Positions 1 through 9,233 of a stretch of DNA of 64,000 bases are shown here, in pieces. Made by a program: the position numbers and the translations under genes. How positions within the stretch are numbered: position 1 is the stretch's first letter; each line of letters starts with the position of its first letter. This DNA is from Clostridium sp. SY8519 (lineage in GTDB: Bacteria > Bacillota > Clostridia > Lachnospirales > Lachnospiraceae): positions 992,501 to 1,056,500 of the forward strand of contig NC_015737.1 of the NCBI RefSeq assembly GCF_000270305.1. Reading direction: 5' to 3'. The notes under the pieces are model-generated. The model had not been told where the DNA came from and made no database searches. It saw nothing but the letters and a program-made list of their open reading frames with translations.

Positions 1-38
1 GCAACCAGTTCATATCTTATCCTCGTCTTTCTGTTTTT

Positions 39-80
39 CTGATACAGAAACGGGGACTGCTTTTCTGCAGCCCCCTGTCT
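39..80 (-). terminator. hairpin after the DUF5711 gene
   Basis: An imperfect stem-loop (GGGG and CTGC arms with a one-base bulge) lies directly after the stop codon of the first minus-strand gene. There is no strong T-run, so its role as a terminator is a guess from its position. Confidence 0.3.
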
Positions 81-82
81 GA

Positions 83-1282
83 TCAGAATGTCTTTAATCG
101 GACAATTTCTGTTTTTCCATCACGTATAAAAATATATTTTCTGAATCTTCCGGAAGACATAATCATATACAGCTCCGTATCTGTCTTTCCCCGGAACTTC
201 TGATGGCCGTTTCGCTCATAAATCGCACATCTGGTATCATCCGTCAGATAGATCTCACCGCTGCCCATAAAGCCGGCCTTGGTGTAATTTCTGTCCAGTG
301 AGAATTCCTTCTTGCGCACACCCTTGTAATTGTAGATTTCAGCTGAGCTTCCCTCACTGTCACTGTTTTGTGTATACAGAAGTCCGAAGCAGCTGTCACT
401 GCAAAATACGCTCTTGATTTTCTTTCGGATTTTAATCTTTTTTCTGACAAACGGAGACCCTTTTCCGTTAAAAAGAATCACCTGATTGTCCCCAAAAGCA
501 GCCAGCGTATCATCCTCGGTATAATAAAGCTCCGGAATAACCGTCCCGCTGTATGTATAGCCGGCCACAAGATTGTCAGTGCTTTTCGAACCGCCGGATC
601 CGAAATTATAAAAATTCACAATGGTTCCGCCGGTCCCTTTGCTGATATTGAAAATGGACACCGCCAGCTGCTCGCCATCCGGAGACAGCGCGAGATCCAG
701 CGGATACCCCCCGCTTTCAAAATGGATGGCGCCTTCCGCCAGTTTGGTTCCGCGGATGCTGTACAGCCCCAGATAGCTCACATTGCTCTCCTGCATCAGC
801 ACGGCCACATTTCCCTGATTGGATACATCAATCTTGTTAATGGACATATCGGTAGTGATTTTTGCCTGATAGCCCTTTTCATCCATGATGTAGATATTTT
901 TTCCGCCACGTTCCGCGAAAGCGGCATACTGGCTCTTTACCGACGCAATCGGATCCTGCATTTCAAAAGACTGGGCCCAGATCGTATGGTTGTCCGCATC
1001 TGTCATGGACGCGCCGTCATTGCTGTATTTTATCACATATTTTCCAAAGGATACAAAATGCGTCGCCTCGGAATCCGTCCGGTCAATGGTTTCAATGACA
1101 TTGTAATCCGTAAACGTCCGGAACCTGCGGTACAGCAGCAAAAGCACGCACAGCGCGGCAATCACGCCTGCAATCAGCAGGATACGGCGTGTCCGCTGTC
1201 TGCGGTGTTCACGGATTTTTTTTTCGATCTCATCCCAGTCAACCGGAACTGGACGCAGGCCGGTTTTTCCATTTTCGCTCAT
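83..1282 (-). CDS. DUF5711 family membrane-anchored protein
   Basis: 399 aa. A basic cytoplasmic N-terminus is followed by one membrane segment at about residues 34-51 and a long extracytoplasmic domain. That domain has repeated short beta-strand-like stretches (for example LALSPDGEQLAVSIF near residue 200), suggesting a WD40 or beta-propeller-like fold. It resembles DUF5711 proteins of Lachnospiraceae, whose function is unknown. The start ATG is 9 bp past the stop of the transketolase C-subunit gene, so it is probably the last gene of that operon. No catalytic motif is visible. Family assignment is from memory of its overall organisation and is fairly likely. Confidence 0.7.
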   Translation of the reverse strand: MSENGKTGLRPVPVDWDEIEKKIREHRRQRTRRILLIAGVIAALCVLLLLYRRFRTFTDYNVIETIDRTDSEATHFVSFGKYVIKYSNDGASMTDADNHTIWAQSFEMQDPIASVKSQYAAFAERGGKNIYIMDEKGYQAKITTDMSINKIDVSNQGNVAVLMQESNVSYLGLYSIRGTKLAEGAIHFESGGYPLDLALSPDGEQLAVSIFNISKGTGGTIVNFYNFGSGGSKSTDNLVAGYTYSGTVIPELYYTEDDTLAAFGDNQVILFNGKGSPFVRKKIKIRKKIKSVFCSDSCFGLLYTQNSDSEGSSAEIYNYKGVRKKEFSLDRNYTKAGFMGSGEIYLTDDTRCAIYERNGHQKFRGKTDTELYMIMSSGRFRKYIFIRDGKTEIVRLKTF

Positions 1283-1291
1283 AGTGAATGT

Positions 1292-2233
1292 TTATCCCAG
1301 ATATGCTTTTATCTGCTCATAGATGCCTTCTGCATCCAGTTTGTATTTATGCAGCAGCTCCACTGCCGGCCCGGATTCACCGAACTGATCATACACGCCG
1401 ATTCGTTTCACCGGAGTCGGGCATGTTTCGCTGAGCGCTTCACATACCGCGCCTCCCAGGCCGCCGATCACGGAATGTTCTTCAATCGTAACCACTTTGC
1501 CTGTTTTCGCAGCGGAAGCCGCAAGCAGTTCGGTATCCAGCGGTTTGATGGTATGGATATTAATCACTTCCGCGTCAATTCCTTCTGCTGCCAGTTTCTC
1601 TGCTGCCTGAAGAGTCCCGTCCACACACAGTCCGGTAGCTGCCAGGGTCACGTCTTTTCCTTCTCTTAATACAATTCCCTTGCCGATTTCGAACTTATAA
1701 TCCGGCCGGTCATTGATCACCGGTACCGCCAGACGGCCAAACCGCAGATAAGCCGGTCCTTCGTATTCATAAATCGCCTTTACTGCTGCCCGGGCTTCCA
1801 CATCGTCTGCCGGATTGATCACTACCATGCCCGGAATCACGCGCATCAGTGCCAGATCCTCCAGACACTGGTGGGTCGCGCCGTCTTCACCCACAGAAAT
1901 ACCCGCATGTGTCGCGCAGATTTTTACATTCAGATGCGGATAGCCGATGGAATTGCGGATCTGTTCATAGGCACGGCCGCTGGCAAACATGGCGAATGAA
2001 CTGATAAAAGGCACTTTACCTGCTGCCGCCAGACCTGCCGCAATGCCTGTCATATTGGCTTCCGCGATTCCCACATCAAAGAACCGGTCCGGAAACGCCT
2101 TCTGAAAAACAGCTGTTTTTGTAGATCCTGCCAGATCGGCATCCAGTACCACAATTTCTTCGTGTTCTTTTCCTAGTTCAGCTAAAGCATTGCCATAGCT
2201 TTCTCTTGTAGCGATTTTCTTTACTTCTGACAT
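1292..2233 (-). CDS. transketolase, C-terminal subunit
   Basis: 313 aa, matching the pyrimidine-binding and C-terminal domains of transketolase. The two-subunit form is common in Firmicutes and archaea. It pairs with the upstream N-terminal subunit to move two-carbon ketol units in the non-oxidative pentose phosphate pathway, using thiamine diphosphate. Visible features are the EANMTGIAAGLA segment near residue 58, with the Glu that activates the cofactor, the GEDGATHQ loop, and a C-terminal domain with IEEHSVIGGLG. It overlaps the upstream subunit gene by 13 bp, which implies coupled translation. The split is normal for the family and is not a frameshift. Confidence 0.93.
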   Translation of the reverse strand: MSEVKKIATRESYGNALAELGKEHEEIVVLDADLAGSTKTAVFQKAFPDRFFDVGIAEANMTGIAAGLAAAGKVPFISSFAMFASGRAYEQIRNSIGYPHLNVKICATHAGISVGEDGATHQCLEDLALMRVIPGMVVINPADDVEARAAVKAIYEYEGPAYLRFGRLAVPVINDRPDYKFEIGKGIVLREGKDVTLAATGLCVDGTLQAAEKLAAEGIDAEVINIHTIKPLDTELLAASAAKTGKVVTIEEHSVIGGLGGAVCEALSETCPTPVKRIGVYDQFGESGPAVELLHKYKLDAEGIYEQIKAYLG

Positions 2234-3057
2234 AATGCTTCACCTGCTTTCTCTAATTCCTGCATTGCAATCTTATATTCTTCATCGTTTGGCGCTTTGC
2301 CATGCCAGCCGGCCTGGTTTTCCATAAAGGACACACCTTTTCCCTTTACTGTCTTAGCGATAATTGCCGTGGGCTGACCCTTGGTCTCACGCGCTTCCCG
2401 GAATGCCGCGGCAATCTGATCCATATCATGTCCGTCAATCGTAATGGTATGGAAGCGGAATGCCTTGAATTTTTCATCAATCGGATAGGGAGAACTGGAC
2501 CAGGAAATGTCCCCGTCAATCTGCAGATTGTTATTATCAACAATCAGCACCAGATTATCCAGCTCTTTGGTCCCTGCATACATAGCAGCCTCCCAGATCT
2601 GGCCTTCCTGAATCTCACCGTCGCCGGCCAGCGCGTATACACGATAATCCTTCCTGTCCAGACGGGCAGCAAGCGCCATGCCGACTGCGGCGGAAAATCC
2701 CTGTCCCAGAGAACCGCTGGACATATCCACGCCGGGGATATGCTTCATATCCGGGTGCCCCTGGAGATACGAACCGGTATGCCGAAGGGTAAGCAGGTCT
2801 TCTACCGGGAAAAATCCCCGGTTGGCCAGTGCTGCGTAATAGCCGGGAGCCACGTGTCCCTTGGAGAGGACGAAACGGTCTCTGTCCGGATCCTTCGGAT
2901 TCTTCGGATCAATATGCAGTTCTTCAAAATAGAGATATGTAAAAATATCAGCTGCTGAGAGGGATCCGCCGGGATGCCCTGATTTTGCGCTGTGGACGCT
3001 TGATATGATTCCTTTTCGGATTTCAACCGCCATTTTTTCCAGTTCTAATTTTGTCAT
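2221..3057 (-). CDS. transketolase, N-terminal subunit
   Basis: 278 aa from the ATG at 3057. That start is chosen over a longer frame reaching 3147 because AAAGG lies upstream of it and the protein then begins at the usual MTKLELEKMA-type sequence. It carries the diphosphate-binding domain: HSAKSGHPGGSLS near the start, and the thiamine diphosphate motif GDGEIQEGQIWEA followed by VDNNN. It acts with the downstream C-terminal subunit in the cytoplasm to interconvert sugar phosphates. The last 13 bp overlap the next gene. The longer frame would overlap recR, another reason to reject it. Confidence 0.92.
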   Translation of the reverse strand: MTKLELEKMAVEIRKGIISSVHSAKSGHPGGSLSAADIFTYLYFEELHIDPKNPKDPDRDRFVLSKGHVAPGYYAALANRGFFPVEDLLTLRHTGSYLQGHPDMKHIPGVDMSSGSLGQGFSAAVGMALAARLDRKDYRVYALAGDGEIQEGQIWEAAMYAGTKELDNLVLIVDNNNLQIDGDISWSSSPYPIDEKFKAFRFHTITIDGHDMDQIAAAFREARETKGQPTAIIAKTVKGKGVSFMENQAGWHGKAPNDEEYKIAMQELEKAGEALCQK

Positions 3058-3127
3058 GATTTCTAAACCTTTCTTTATTTCTCCTGTCACCTGCTCCTGC
3101 GCCAGGATGCTGTGACGGAAAATTCTC

Positions 3128-3724
3128 TTACAGCTCCACTCTTCCATCTAATGCCCGCAGCAGCGTCACCTCGTCAATATACTCCAGATCTCCCCCTACC
3201 GGTACTCCGCTGGCTATTCTTGACACGCGGATCCCCGTGGGTTTGATCAGTTTGCTGATGTACATGGCTGTGGTTTCCCCTTCCAGGCTGGAATTCGTCG
3301 CGATGATCACTTCCTTCACATCGCCGGCCAGACGCTGCATCAGCTCCTTTAGGCGGATGTCTTCCGGACCGATTCCCAGCATGGGCGAAATCGCTCCGTG
3401 GAGCACATGGTAGACGCCTTCATACTGGCCTGTTTTCTCATAGGCTGCCAGGTCCCTGGTGTTTTCAACTACCATGATTGTGGAATGATCCCGCTTCGGG
3501 TTACTGCAGATCGGACACTCTTCCGCATCTGTCAGAGTGAAGCAGGTTTTGCAGTATCTGATGTTTTCCCTGGCGCTGCGAATCGTATCCGCCAGCACTT
3601 CCACGCGGTCTTTGGGCATATTCAGAATATGAAATGCCAGACGCTGGGCCGATTTGCTGCCGATCCCGGGCAGGCCGGACAGTTCCTCGATCAGCCGGCT
3701 GATCTGTTTGCTGTAATAATCCAT
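3128..3724 (-). CDS. recR: recombination mediator RecR
   Basis: 198 aa, the standard length. It works with RecF and RecO to load RecA on gapped DNA. It begins with the helix-hairpin-helix region ([20 protein letters not shown]), then a zinc finger with Cys 58, 61, 70 and 73, then a Toprim domain from about residue 84 ([13 protein letters not shown]) with the Walker B-like C-terminus. The start codon overlaps the stop of ybaB, so dnaX-ybaB-recR form one tight operon, the usual arrangement in Firmicutes. recF is elsewhere in this window at 40.5-41.6 kb. Confidence 0.97.
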   Translation of the reverse strand: MDYYSKQISRLIEELSGLPGIGSKSAQRLAFHILNMPKDRVEVLADTIRSARENIRYCKTCFTLTDAEECPICSNPKRDHSTIMVVENTRDLAAYEKTGQYEGVYHVLHGAISPMLGIGPEDIRLKELMQRLAGDVKEVIIATNSSLEGETTAMYISKLIKPTGIRVSRIASGVPVGGDLEYIDEVTLLRALDGRVEL

Positions 3725-4068
3725 CAGAATGGAAAGCCTCCGCCCAGTCCGCCGGTCAGTTTGGACATGGATGCCTGGGATTCTGCATCCACCTGACGCA
3801 GCGCCTCATTGACAGCGGCTGCGATCAGATCTTCCAGCATCTCGATATCTTCCGGATCTACGGCCTCTTCGGCCAGTTTAATTCTGGTGACTTCTTTCTT
3901 GCCGGTTACAGTGACTTCCACTGCTCCGCCGCCTGCAGATGCTGTGAATTCCTTTTCTTCCAGTTCTTTGGAAGCTGCTTCCATCTGGCGCTGCATCTTT
4001 TGTGCCTGTTTCATCAGGTTGTTCATGTTTCCCGGCATTCCGCCCGGATATCCGCCTCTTTTGGCCAT
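3724..4068 (-). CDS. YbaB/EbfC nucleoid-associated protein
   Basis: 114 aa. Small DNA-binding protein of the YbaB/EbfC family, found between dnaX and recR in most bacteria. It has the Met- and Gly-rich N-terminus ([22 protein letters not shown]), a central strand region [20 protein letters not shown], and the conserved [20 protein letters not shown] helix. The Gly/Phe C-terminus LGGGFPF is typical. The gene starts 12 bp after dnaX and its stop overlaps the recR start. Confidence 0.95.
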   Translation of the reverse strand: MAKRGGYPGGMPGNMNNLMKQAQKMQRQMEAASKELEEKEFTASAGGGAVEVTVTGKKEVTRIKLAEEAVDPEDIEMLEDLIAAAVNEALRQVDAESQASMSKLTGGLGGGFPF

Positions 4069-4080
4069 AACAGGTCCTCC

Positions 4081-5661
4081 TTATTCATCCTCTTCTTCTA
4101 CATCCATGTGAATGACCTTGGTCAGATCCACATAATTATCTTCAAATGCCCGACCGGACTGATTCTCTTTAATAAGAAGTTCTACTTCTTTTCCTATGCT
4201 CCGGCTGATTGCTTCAGAGACTGCTTTCCGATTAGAGTCTCCTGATACATAAGTATATGCCATATCGTCATCGAATACCAGCATTAATTTATTGTCTCCT
4301 GCCAGGCTCAGATGTGCCTGGTTCAGATAGCTGCGCATCAGGCCGCCTTCAAAGGACGGCACGATTCTGTGCCAGTTCTTCACTACCTGCTGAATTTCCT
4401 CTGGTACGGCATTCGGGCGAATCGCCGGGACCTCTGTTTTCACTTCCGCGGCAGACCGAGCCGGTATCCCGCCCGCAGGCTGCGCGGAGGCCGGCATAAC
4501 CGGGATGCCCTGCTCCATTTTGCGCTCCAGTCTGGCGATCCGGTCAAGAAGCGCATCCTGCGTCTGCTCCATCTCCGGACGGCACAGTTTCATAATGGCA
4601 ATTTCCAGCATGACCCGCTTCTGCGCCGCGTACCGCATATCCGCCGAAAGTTCAGAAAACACGCGGATGTACCGCATGATCACTTCCGGTTCGGTCTGTT
4701 CTGCCGTTTCCCGTAAAAGCGCCAGGTTTTCAGCGGAAACATCCAGGACCTCCTCCATTTGATCCGATGCCCGTACCAGCAACAGGCTGCGCAAATACCA
4801 GATAAAATCCGTCACAAACTGTCCCAGTTCCCTGCCCTGCAGAATCAGTTCTTCCACGACGGCAACCGCGCCGGTTACGTCATCTTCCATGATACGCAGA
4901 AACAGTTTGCGGAATACTTCCGTATCCACCGCGCCAAGCACATCCAGGACATTCTCATAGGTAAGGGTCTGTCCGATATAAAAGGAAATACACTGATCCA
5001 GGAGGCTCAGCGCATCCCGCATGGAGCCGTCCGCTGCTTTTGCGATATAACGGATGGCCCGCTCTTCCACCTGTGTCCCCTCTTCCGCCATCAGTTCCGT
5101 CAGACGGTCAGCAATGGTATCCACCGAGATTCTGTGGAAATCATAACGCTGGCAGCGGGACAGAATCGTAATCGGAATTTTGTGGGCTTCTGTGGTCGCA
5201 AGGATAAATATTACATAAGAGGGCGGTTCTTCCAGCGTCTTCAGCAGCGCGTTAAACGCGCCGATGGACAGCATATGCACTTCGTCAATAATATAGACCC
5301 TGTACTTGCCGCCGGTAGGCGCATACGTCACCTCTTCCTTGATCTGACGGATGTTTTCCACGCCATTATTGGATGCCGCGTCGATTTCCATCACGTTCAT
5401 GGAAGTTCCGTCCGCAATCGCCCTGCAGGTCGGACATTCACCGCAGGGACTGCCGTTTTGAGGATTTTCGCAGTTTACTGCTTTCGCGAAAATCTTTGCT
5501 ACAGTCGTTTTTCCCGTGCCGCGGGTGCCGCAGAACAGATAGGCGTGACCGATTCTCCCGGCGCGAATCTGATTCTTTAATGTAGTTGTAATATGCTCCT
5601 GTCCTTTCACATCCTCAAATGTGTCGGGCCGATATTTGCGGTACAAAGCCATATAAGACAT
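4081..5661 (-). CDS. dnaX: DNA polymerase III subunit gamma/tau
   Basis: 526 aa. Clamp-loader ATPase of the replicative polymerase. The ATG at 5661 (MSYMALYRKYRP) is chosen because AAGGAG sits about 10 bp upstream and this is the universal DnaX N-terminus; the frame stays open to 5835 without homology-like sequence. Visible are Walker A GTRGTGKTT (residues 45-53), a zinc module with Cys 64, 73, 76 and 79, Walker B IIDEVHML, and the SRC sensor motif. The C-terminal 150 residues are variable. It is first in the dnaX-ybaB-recR operon. I see no slippery A-run that would suggest a programmed gamma product. Confidence 0.96.
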   Translation of the reverse strand: MSYMALYRKYRPDTFEDVKGQEHITTTLKNQIRAGRIGHAYLFCGTRGTGKTTVAKIFAKAVNCENPQNGSPCGECPTCRAIADGTSMNVMEIDAASNNGVENIRQIKEEVTYAPTGGKYRVYIIDEVHMLSIGAFNALLKTLEEPPSYVIFILATTEAHKIPITILSRCQRYDFHRISVDTIADRLTELMAEEGTQVEERAIRYIAKAADGSMRDALSLLDQCISFYIGQTLTYENVLDVLGAVDTEVFRKLFLRIMEDDVTGAVAVVEELILQGRELGQFVTDFIWYLRSLLLVRASDQMEEVLDVSAENLALLRETAEQTEPEVIMRYIRVFSELSADMRYAAQKRVMLEIAIMKLCRPEMEQTQDALLDRIARLERKMEQGIPVMPASAQPAGGIPARSAAEVKTEVPAIRPNAVPEEIQQVVKNWHRIVPSFEGGLMRSYLNQAHLSLAGDNKLMLVFDDDMAYTYVSGDSNRKAVSEAISRSIGKEVELLIKENQSGRAFEDNYVDLTKVIHMDVEEEDE

Positions 5662-5909
5662 GGGACAGACTCTCCTTCCTCTGTTTCCCTGTAGTATACC
5701 ATACTTTTTTCCGGCTCGCCAAAATCCATTCCCCCCTCTGCTGCTGCTTTGCAAAATACAGAAAGCGCCGTTCCCAGCCGGCCTGCCGTCTTTGTCCGTC
5801 AGAATCTGAAACCAGTATCTGAAACGGATCCGCAAAGACGCGGCTCTGCCAGCTGCAGAAGGCGCTTCTGAAATTTAATTGTTTATCTTCTGTTCCAAAC
5901 CGTCAGGGA

Positions 5910-7193
5910 TCAGCGGACATCCTGGTCAATCGGCTCTACTTTCAAAATCGCCATAAACAGGATGGCCACAGCGGCCAGCACCAGCATAAACTGATATGCG
6001 TGCAGGTAGCCTGCTGCCGTACCGTTTCCGATGACACCGACTACTGTAATTCCGACACCGGTCATAATCGCGTTCAGCGGCTGAATGACACGGAATGCCG
6101 CCCGGAAATCATAACGTCCCCAGATTGCTTCGGTACAGGACACCATAAGGTTGGAAGATCCGCCCAGCATAACGCCGAGAATCGGCAGGGAAATATAGTG
6201 CAGCGGTGCAGACGGGGTCAGATTGAATAAAATTGCCAGAAACGCAAGGATATTTACAATCAGACCTGCTTTTTTCGTTCCCAGTTTGACATCCAGGAAT
6301 CCCACAAACATGGATCCCGGGATGGCCACAATACCTGCAATCGCAAGCATTCCAAGGATCTGCGGCATCTGATAGCCGTTCACCAGCATGAATTTTCCCA
6401 CAAAGTTGGACATAATGCCCATGGAAAGAAATCCGCCGATGCCGACTGCCACCCACAGGATCCACATACGGCCTGTGGTCAGACATTTTTTAATGGTCCA
6501 TTTGGATGTCTTCAGATATTCCAGATTGGCCTGATGCTCTTTAGCTGCTTCTTCAAAATCAAAATCTCTGTTGTTATCCGGATATGCTCCCTTTTCCTCC
6601 GGGAAATCCTTTGCAAAAAACAGGATAATAAAGCCCACCGCAAATGAAATCACCGCAATAAAAATATAGTATGCCTGCACACCGTGAAATTTAGTGACAA
6701 ACGCGCTGCAGACAGCAGTGGTTGTGGCTGCGGACAGCGGATAGCCTGCTGTGGCAATACCTACTGCAACACCCCTCTTTTTCGGGAACCAGTTGGCGAT
6801 TACCTGATACCCCAGAAGCATGGCGCTGACCAGCGTCAGGGTATAACATACCAGATAGCCTACCGCGTAGATTGCCACACTGTTTGTAAATGACCATACA
6901 ACCGCAAATACGCCGGTCAGAATCATGCTGAGCGCCCACATTTTTGACGCGGTACTCATCGTCATCAGTTTGCCAAACAGAATAGACCCGAGAATTCCGC
7001 AGACGGTAGCTACCGTTGACATCGCATACAGCGCAGATGTGGGCAGCCCCATCTTGCCAAAGACACTGATGGTGACATTCAGCGAATCCGACGTCAGCGC
7101 GGAATAGACATAGCAGGATACGAAGCCCAGAATGACAATGACCAGGCCTTTCCACCCCAGGTTAAACGCACCTGTGTTTTGTTTTTTCTCCAT
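5910..7193 (-). CDS. MFS permease, OFA-like
   Basis: 427 aa with about 12 hydrophobic segments. Between segments 6 and 7 lies a charged cytoplasmic loop (residues about 195-230, rich in Glu, Asp and Lys). The layout and motifs such as NWFPKKRGVAVGIATAGYPLS fit the oxalate/formate-antiporter-like part of the major facilitator superfamily; the true substrate cannot be read from sequence. It stands alone, with an AT-rich upstream region and no functional neighbour. A single-gene transcription unit is likely. Confidence 0.85.
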   Translation of the reverse strand: MEKKQNTGAFNLGWKGLVIVILGFVSCYVYSALTSDSLNVTISVFGKMGLPTSALYAMSTVATVCGILGSILFGKLMTMSTASKMWALSMILTGVFAVVWSFTNSVAIYAVGYLVCYTLTLVSAMLLGYQVIANWFPKKRGVAVGIATAGYPLSAATTTAVCSAFVTKFHGVQAYYIFIAVISFAVGFIILFFAKDFPEEKGAYPDNNRDFDFEEAAKEHQANLEYLKTSKWTIKKCLTTGRMWILWVAVGIGGFLSMGIMSNFVGKFMLVNGYQMPQILGMLAIAGIVAIPGSMFVGFLDVKLGTKKAGLIVNILAFLAILFNLTPSAPLHYISLPILGVMLGGSSNLMVSCTEAIWGRYDFRAAFRVIQPLNAIMTGVGITVVGVIGNGTAAGYLHAYQFMLVLAAVAILFMAILKVEPIDQDVR

Positions 7194-7380
7194 GAAACCT
7201 TACCTCCGTGAACAAATACCAATTGCCTCATCATATAAGATATATTTCCCTTGATATATCCTGTATGATTTTGTCAACGAATTCATTATAACATTTTTAT
7301 AAACATTTTATAAATACGAAAAATGTATCTCGGCAATCCACTATTTGCATCACTCTTTGTTCTCCTGATTTCATTCATAG

Positions 7381-7425
7381 AAAAAGCAGCCCCGGCTGCC
7401 GGAAAATCCGACAGCCGGGGCTGCT
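7381..7425 (-). terminator. rho-independent terminator of tRNA-Ser(CGA)
   Basis: A perfect 14-bp stem (arms 7385-7398 and 7412-7425) is followed on the minus strand by TTTTTC. It lies 12 bp past the 3' end of the tRNA-Ser gene. Confidence 0.88.
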
Positions 7426-7437
7426 CTCTTCAGATAC

Positions 7438-7523
7438 GGAGACGGAGGGATTCGAACCCTCGTGCCCGAAAGGGGCAAACGCATTTCGAGTGCGCCTCGT
7501 TATGACCACTTCGATACGTCTCC
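7438..7523 (-). tRNA. tRNA-Ser(CGA)
   Basis: 86 nt, class II tRNA. The 7-bp acceptor stem GGAGACG/CGTCTCC closes fully. The anticodon loop reads CTCGAAA (anticodon CGA), followed by a long variable arm (TTTGCCCCTTTCGGGGCA) and the T-loop GTTCGAATC. No CCA is encoded. It reads UCG codons. Confidence 0.96.
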
Positions 7524-7666
7524 AGATGATAAACTGCAGCTGATCACTGTATTTCTATCAGACTGCAGTCTATTATATCTTTTTTTATTCAAAATTGTCA
7601 ACTTGTTCCGGACATCTTTCTCTGGTCTTTGCCGCTTGATCTGTCCGTCTCCCTGCCGACGGTTTC

Positions 7667-7687
7667 GTAAAACAGCGGCTGTTTTAC
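7667..7687 (-). terminator. hairpin after TSCPD gene
   Basis: A perfect 9-bp stem with a 3-nt loop (GTAAAACAG / CTGTTTTAC) lies 5 bp beyond the stop of the minus-strand TSCPD gene. It has no following T-run, so it may mark an mRNA 3' end rather than an intrinsic terminator. Confidence 0.4.
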
Positions 7688-7691
7688 GGGA

Positions 7692-7952
7692 TCAGGCCCC
7701 GGTCTCCTTTGCCTGTGCCAGTTTTACTGCCTTGGCAAGCTGATCCGGACAGGATGTGGGTCTGCCGCCGCAGGAAATTCCTTCCAGAGTTTCTGAAATT
7801 TCTTCCGGTGTCTTTCCATCCACCAGACGGCCGATTCCCTGCAGGTTGCCGTTGCACCCTCCAAGGAAGGTTACATTGCTGACGGTTCCATTCTCCAGAT
7901 CAAATTCAATCATCTGGGAGCAGGTTCCGCTTGTACGATATCTGTAATGCAT
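7692..7952 (-). CDS. TSCPD domain-containing protein
   Basis: 86 aa from ATG at 7952, which has GAGGTG 8 bp upstream; a GTG four codons earlier is possible but lies on top of the ribosome-binding site. It is the small TIGR03905-type TSCPD protein. The named motif is at GRPTSCPDQLAKAV, and further Cys residues lie in SGTCSQM, GGCNGN and ISCGG, suggesting metal or cofactor binding. The same domain ends class II ribonucleotide reductases, but the stand-alone form has no assigned function. It may share a transcript with the aminotransferase gene 45 bp upstream. Confidence 0.85.
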   Translation of the reverse strand: MHYRYRTSGTCSQMIEFDLENGTVSNVTFLGGCNGNLQGIGRLVDGKTPEEISETLEGISCGGRPTSCPDQLAKAVKLAQAKETGA

Positions 7953-7996
7953 ACTGTTTGTCACCTCGTTCTTCTTTATCTTCTGATGCGCAGCTG

Positions 7997-9172
7997 TCAG
8001 ATTCCTAACATAACGCCCCGGTTTTCCCGGTAGTCCGGATACTGTTTCAGTGCTTCACGGAAGACTTCTTCCATATTTTTTTCCAGTTTCACGCCGTAAT
8101 GGACGCATACTTCCTGCAGTGCCCGCAGCACTTCACACATATTCTCCTCTTTGGCATTAAAACCCATATGACCGATCCGCAGCACCTTTCCGGCCAGATA
8201 TCCCATGGAACCGGCAATCATAATATTGTGCTTCTCCCGCATACGGGTCAGAATATCCTCCGCGGACACCCCCTCCGGCACATCGATCACAGTCACTGTA
8301 TTGGAATATCCACCCTCCAGATGCAGATGCAGACCTGCGTCAGTTACTGCCTTGCGGAAACATTCCCCGATGATCCGATGACGGTCATAGACACTCTGAT
8401 CTGCCGCGATCTCACGAATTGCCACGCGAAATCCATAAATATCACTGATCGGCATCGTGTAGGGAAACCATTTTTCTTCATAATAATGGTCAAATGTCGT
8501 CAGATTCGCATAAAAGGAAGCAATCGGTGTCTTTCTGGTGTGCATTGCCTCTCTGGCATCTTCGCTGACGGTAACAAACGTCAGTCCAGGAGGCGCGGAT
8601 ACCGCTTTCTGAGATCCGCCGCACAAGAGATCAATCTGGCAGGCATCCACATCAATCGGCTCGCCGAAGGTGGAGGAAACCGCGTCCACCATGGTCAGAA
8701 TCCCATATTTCTTCAGCAGCGGGCAGATCACAGAAATATCGTTCAGGACACCGCTTGGTGTATCGCAGTGTACGACTGTGGCAAATTTAAACCCGTGGTC
8801 TTTTTTCAGAAATTCTTCCAGCGCCTGCGGATCCACCGGATTTTTGCGGTCCACGGAATACATCACCGGTTCTCCGCGGTAAATCTTTACAAAATCCCGA
8901 TTGCCCTCTCCATATAATCCGTTATCAATAATCAGCACCCGGTCCCCGGGTTCTGTCAGGGACGCAATTCCCGCTTCCAGACCAAGGATTCCCTCTCCGC
9001 CAAGAATCAGTGTTTCATTTCCGGTATGAAGCATCCGGCTGATCATTTCGCACAGATTTCTGTACTCTTCCACAAATTCCTCATCCAGATCCGGATTGGT
9101 AAAGCGGCACGCCCGCGCCTGCATTACGTTTTCAGATACTTCTGTAGGTCCCGGTGTCATGATTCGGTACAT
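7997..9172 (-). CDS. class V PLP aminotransferase (alanine-glyoxylate type)
   Basis: 391 aa. Fold-type I PLP enzyme of the alanine-glyoxylate / serine-pyruvate aminotransferase group. It starts with the typical TPGPTEVSENV sequence. The PLP-binding Asp is in MVDAVSSTFG (about residue 163) and the Schiff-base Lys is K189 in CGGSQKAVSAPPG. Its likely reaction is transfer of an amino group between alanine or serine and glyoxylate or pyruvate; 2-aminoethylphosphonate or phosphoserine activity cannot be excluded. It follows the ECF S-component gene by 61 bp on the same strand, hinting at a vitamin or amino-acid salvage unit. Confidence 0.88.
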   Translation of the reverse strand: MYRIMTPGPTEVSENVMQARACRFTNPDLDEEFVEEYRNLCEMISRMLHTGNETLILGGEGILGLEAGIASLTEPGDRVLIIDNGLYGEGNRDFVKIYRGEPVMYSVDRKNPVDPQALEEFLKKDHGFKFATVVHCDTPSGVLNDISVICPLLKKYGILTMVDAVSSTFGEPIDVDACQIDLLCGGSQKAVSAPPGLTFVTVSEDAREAMHTRKTPIASFYANLTTFDHYYEEKWFPYTMPISDIYGFRVAIREIAADQSVYDRHRIIGECFRKAVTDAGLHLHLEGGYSNTVTVIDVPEGVSAEDILTRMREKHNIMIAGSMGYLAGKVLRIGHMGFNAKEENMCEVLRALQEVCVHYGVKLEKNMEEVFREALKQYPDYRENRGVMLGI

Positions 9173-9233
9173 AATAACCTCCTTGCTGAAATCCTGTAAA
9201 AACCCCTTGTATTCTGTTCAGTGACTGCTTTTC

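Noticed and set aside
368..1669. 433-codon plus-strand frame
   Set aside because: It is antisense to the DUF5711 and transketolase genes and has no ribosome site or recognisable motif.
2221..3057. Split transketolase as a frameshifted gene
   Set aside because: Both halves start and end where the known two-subunit enzymes do, with a small overlap and good ribosome sites.
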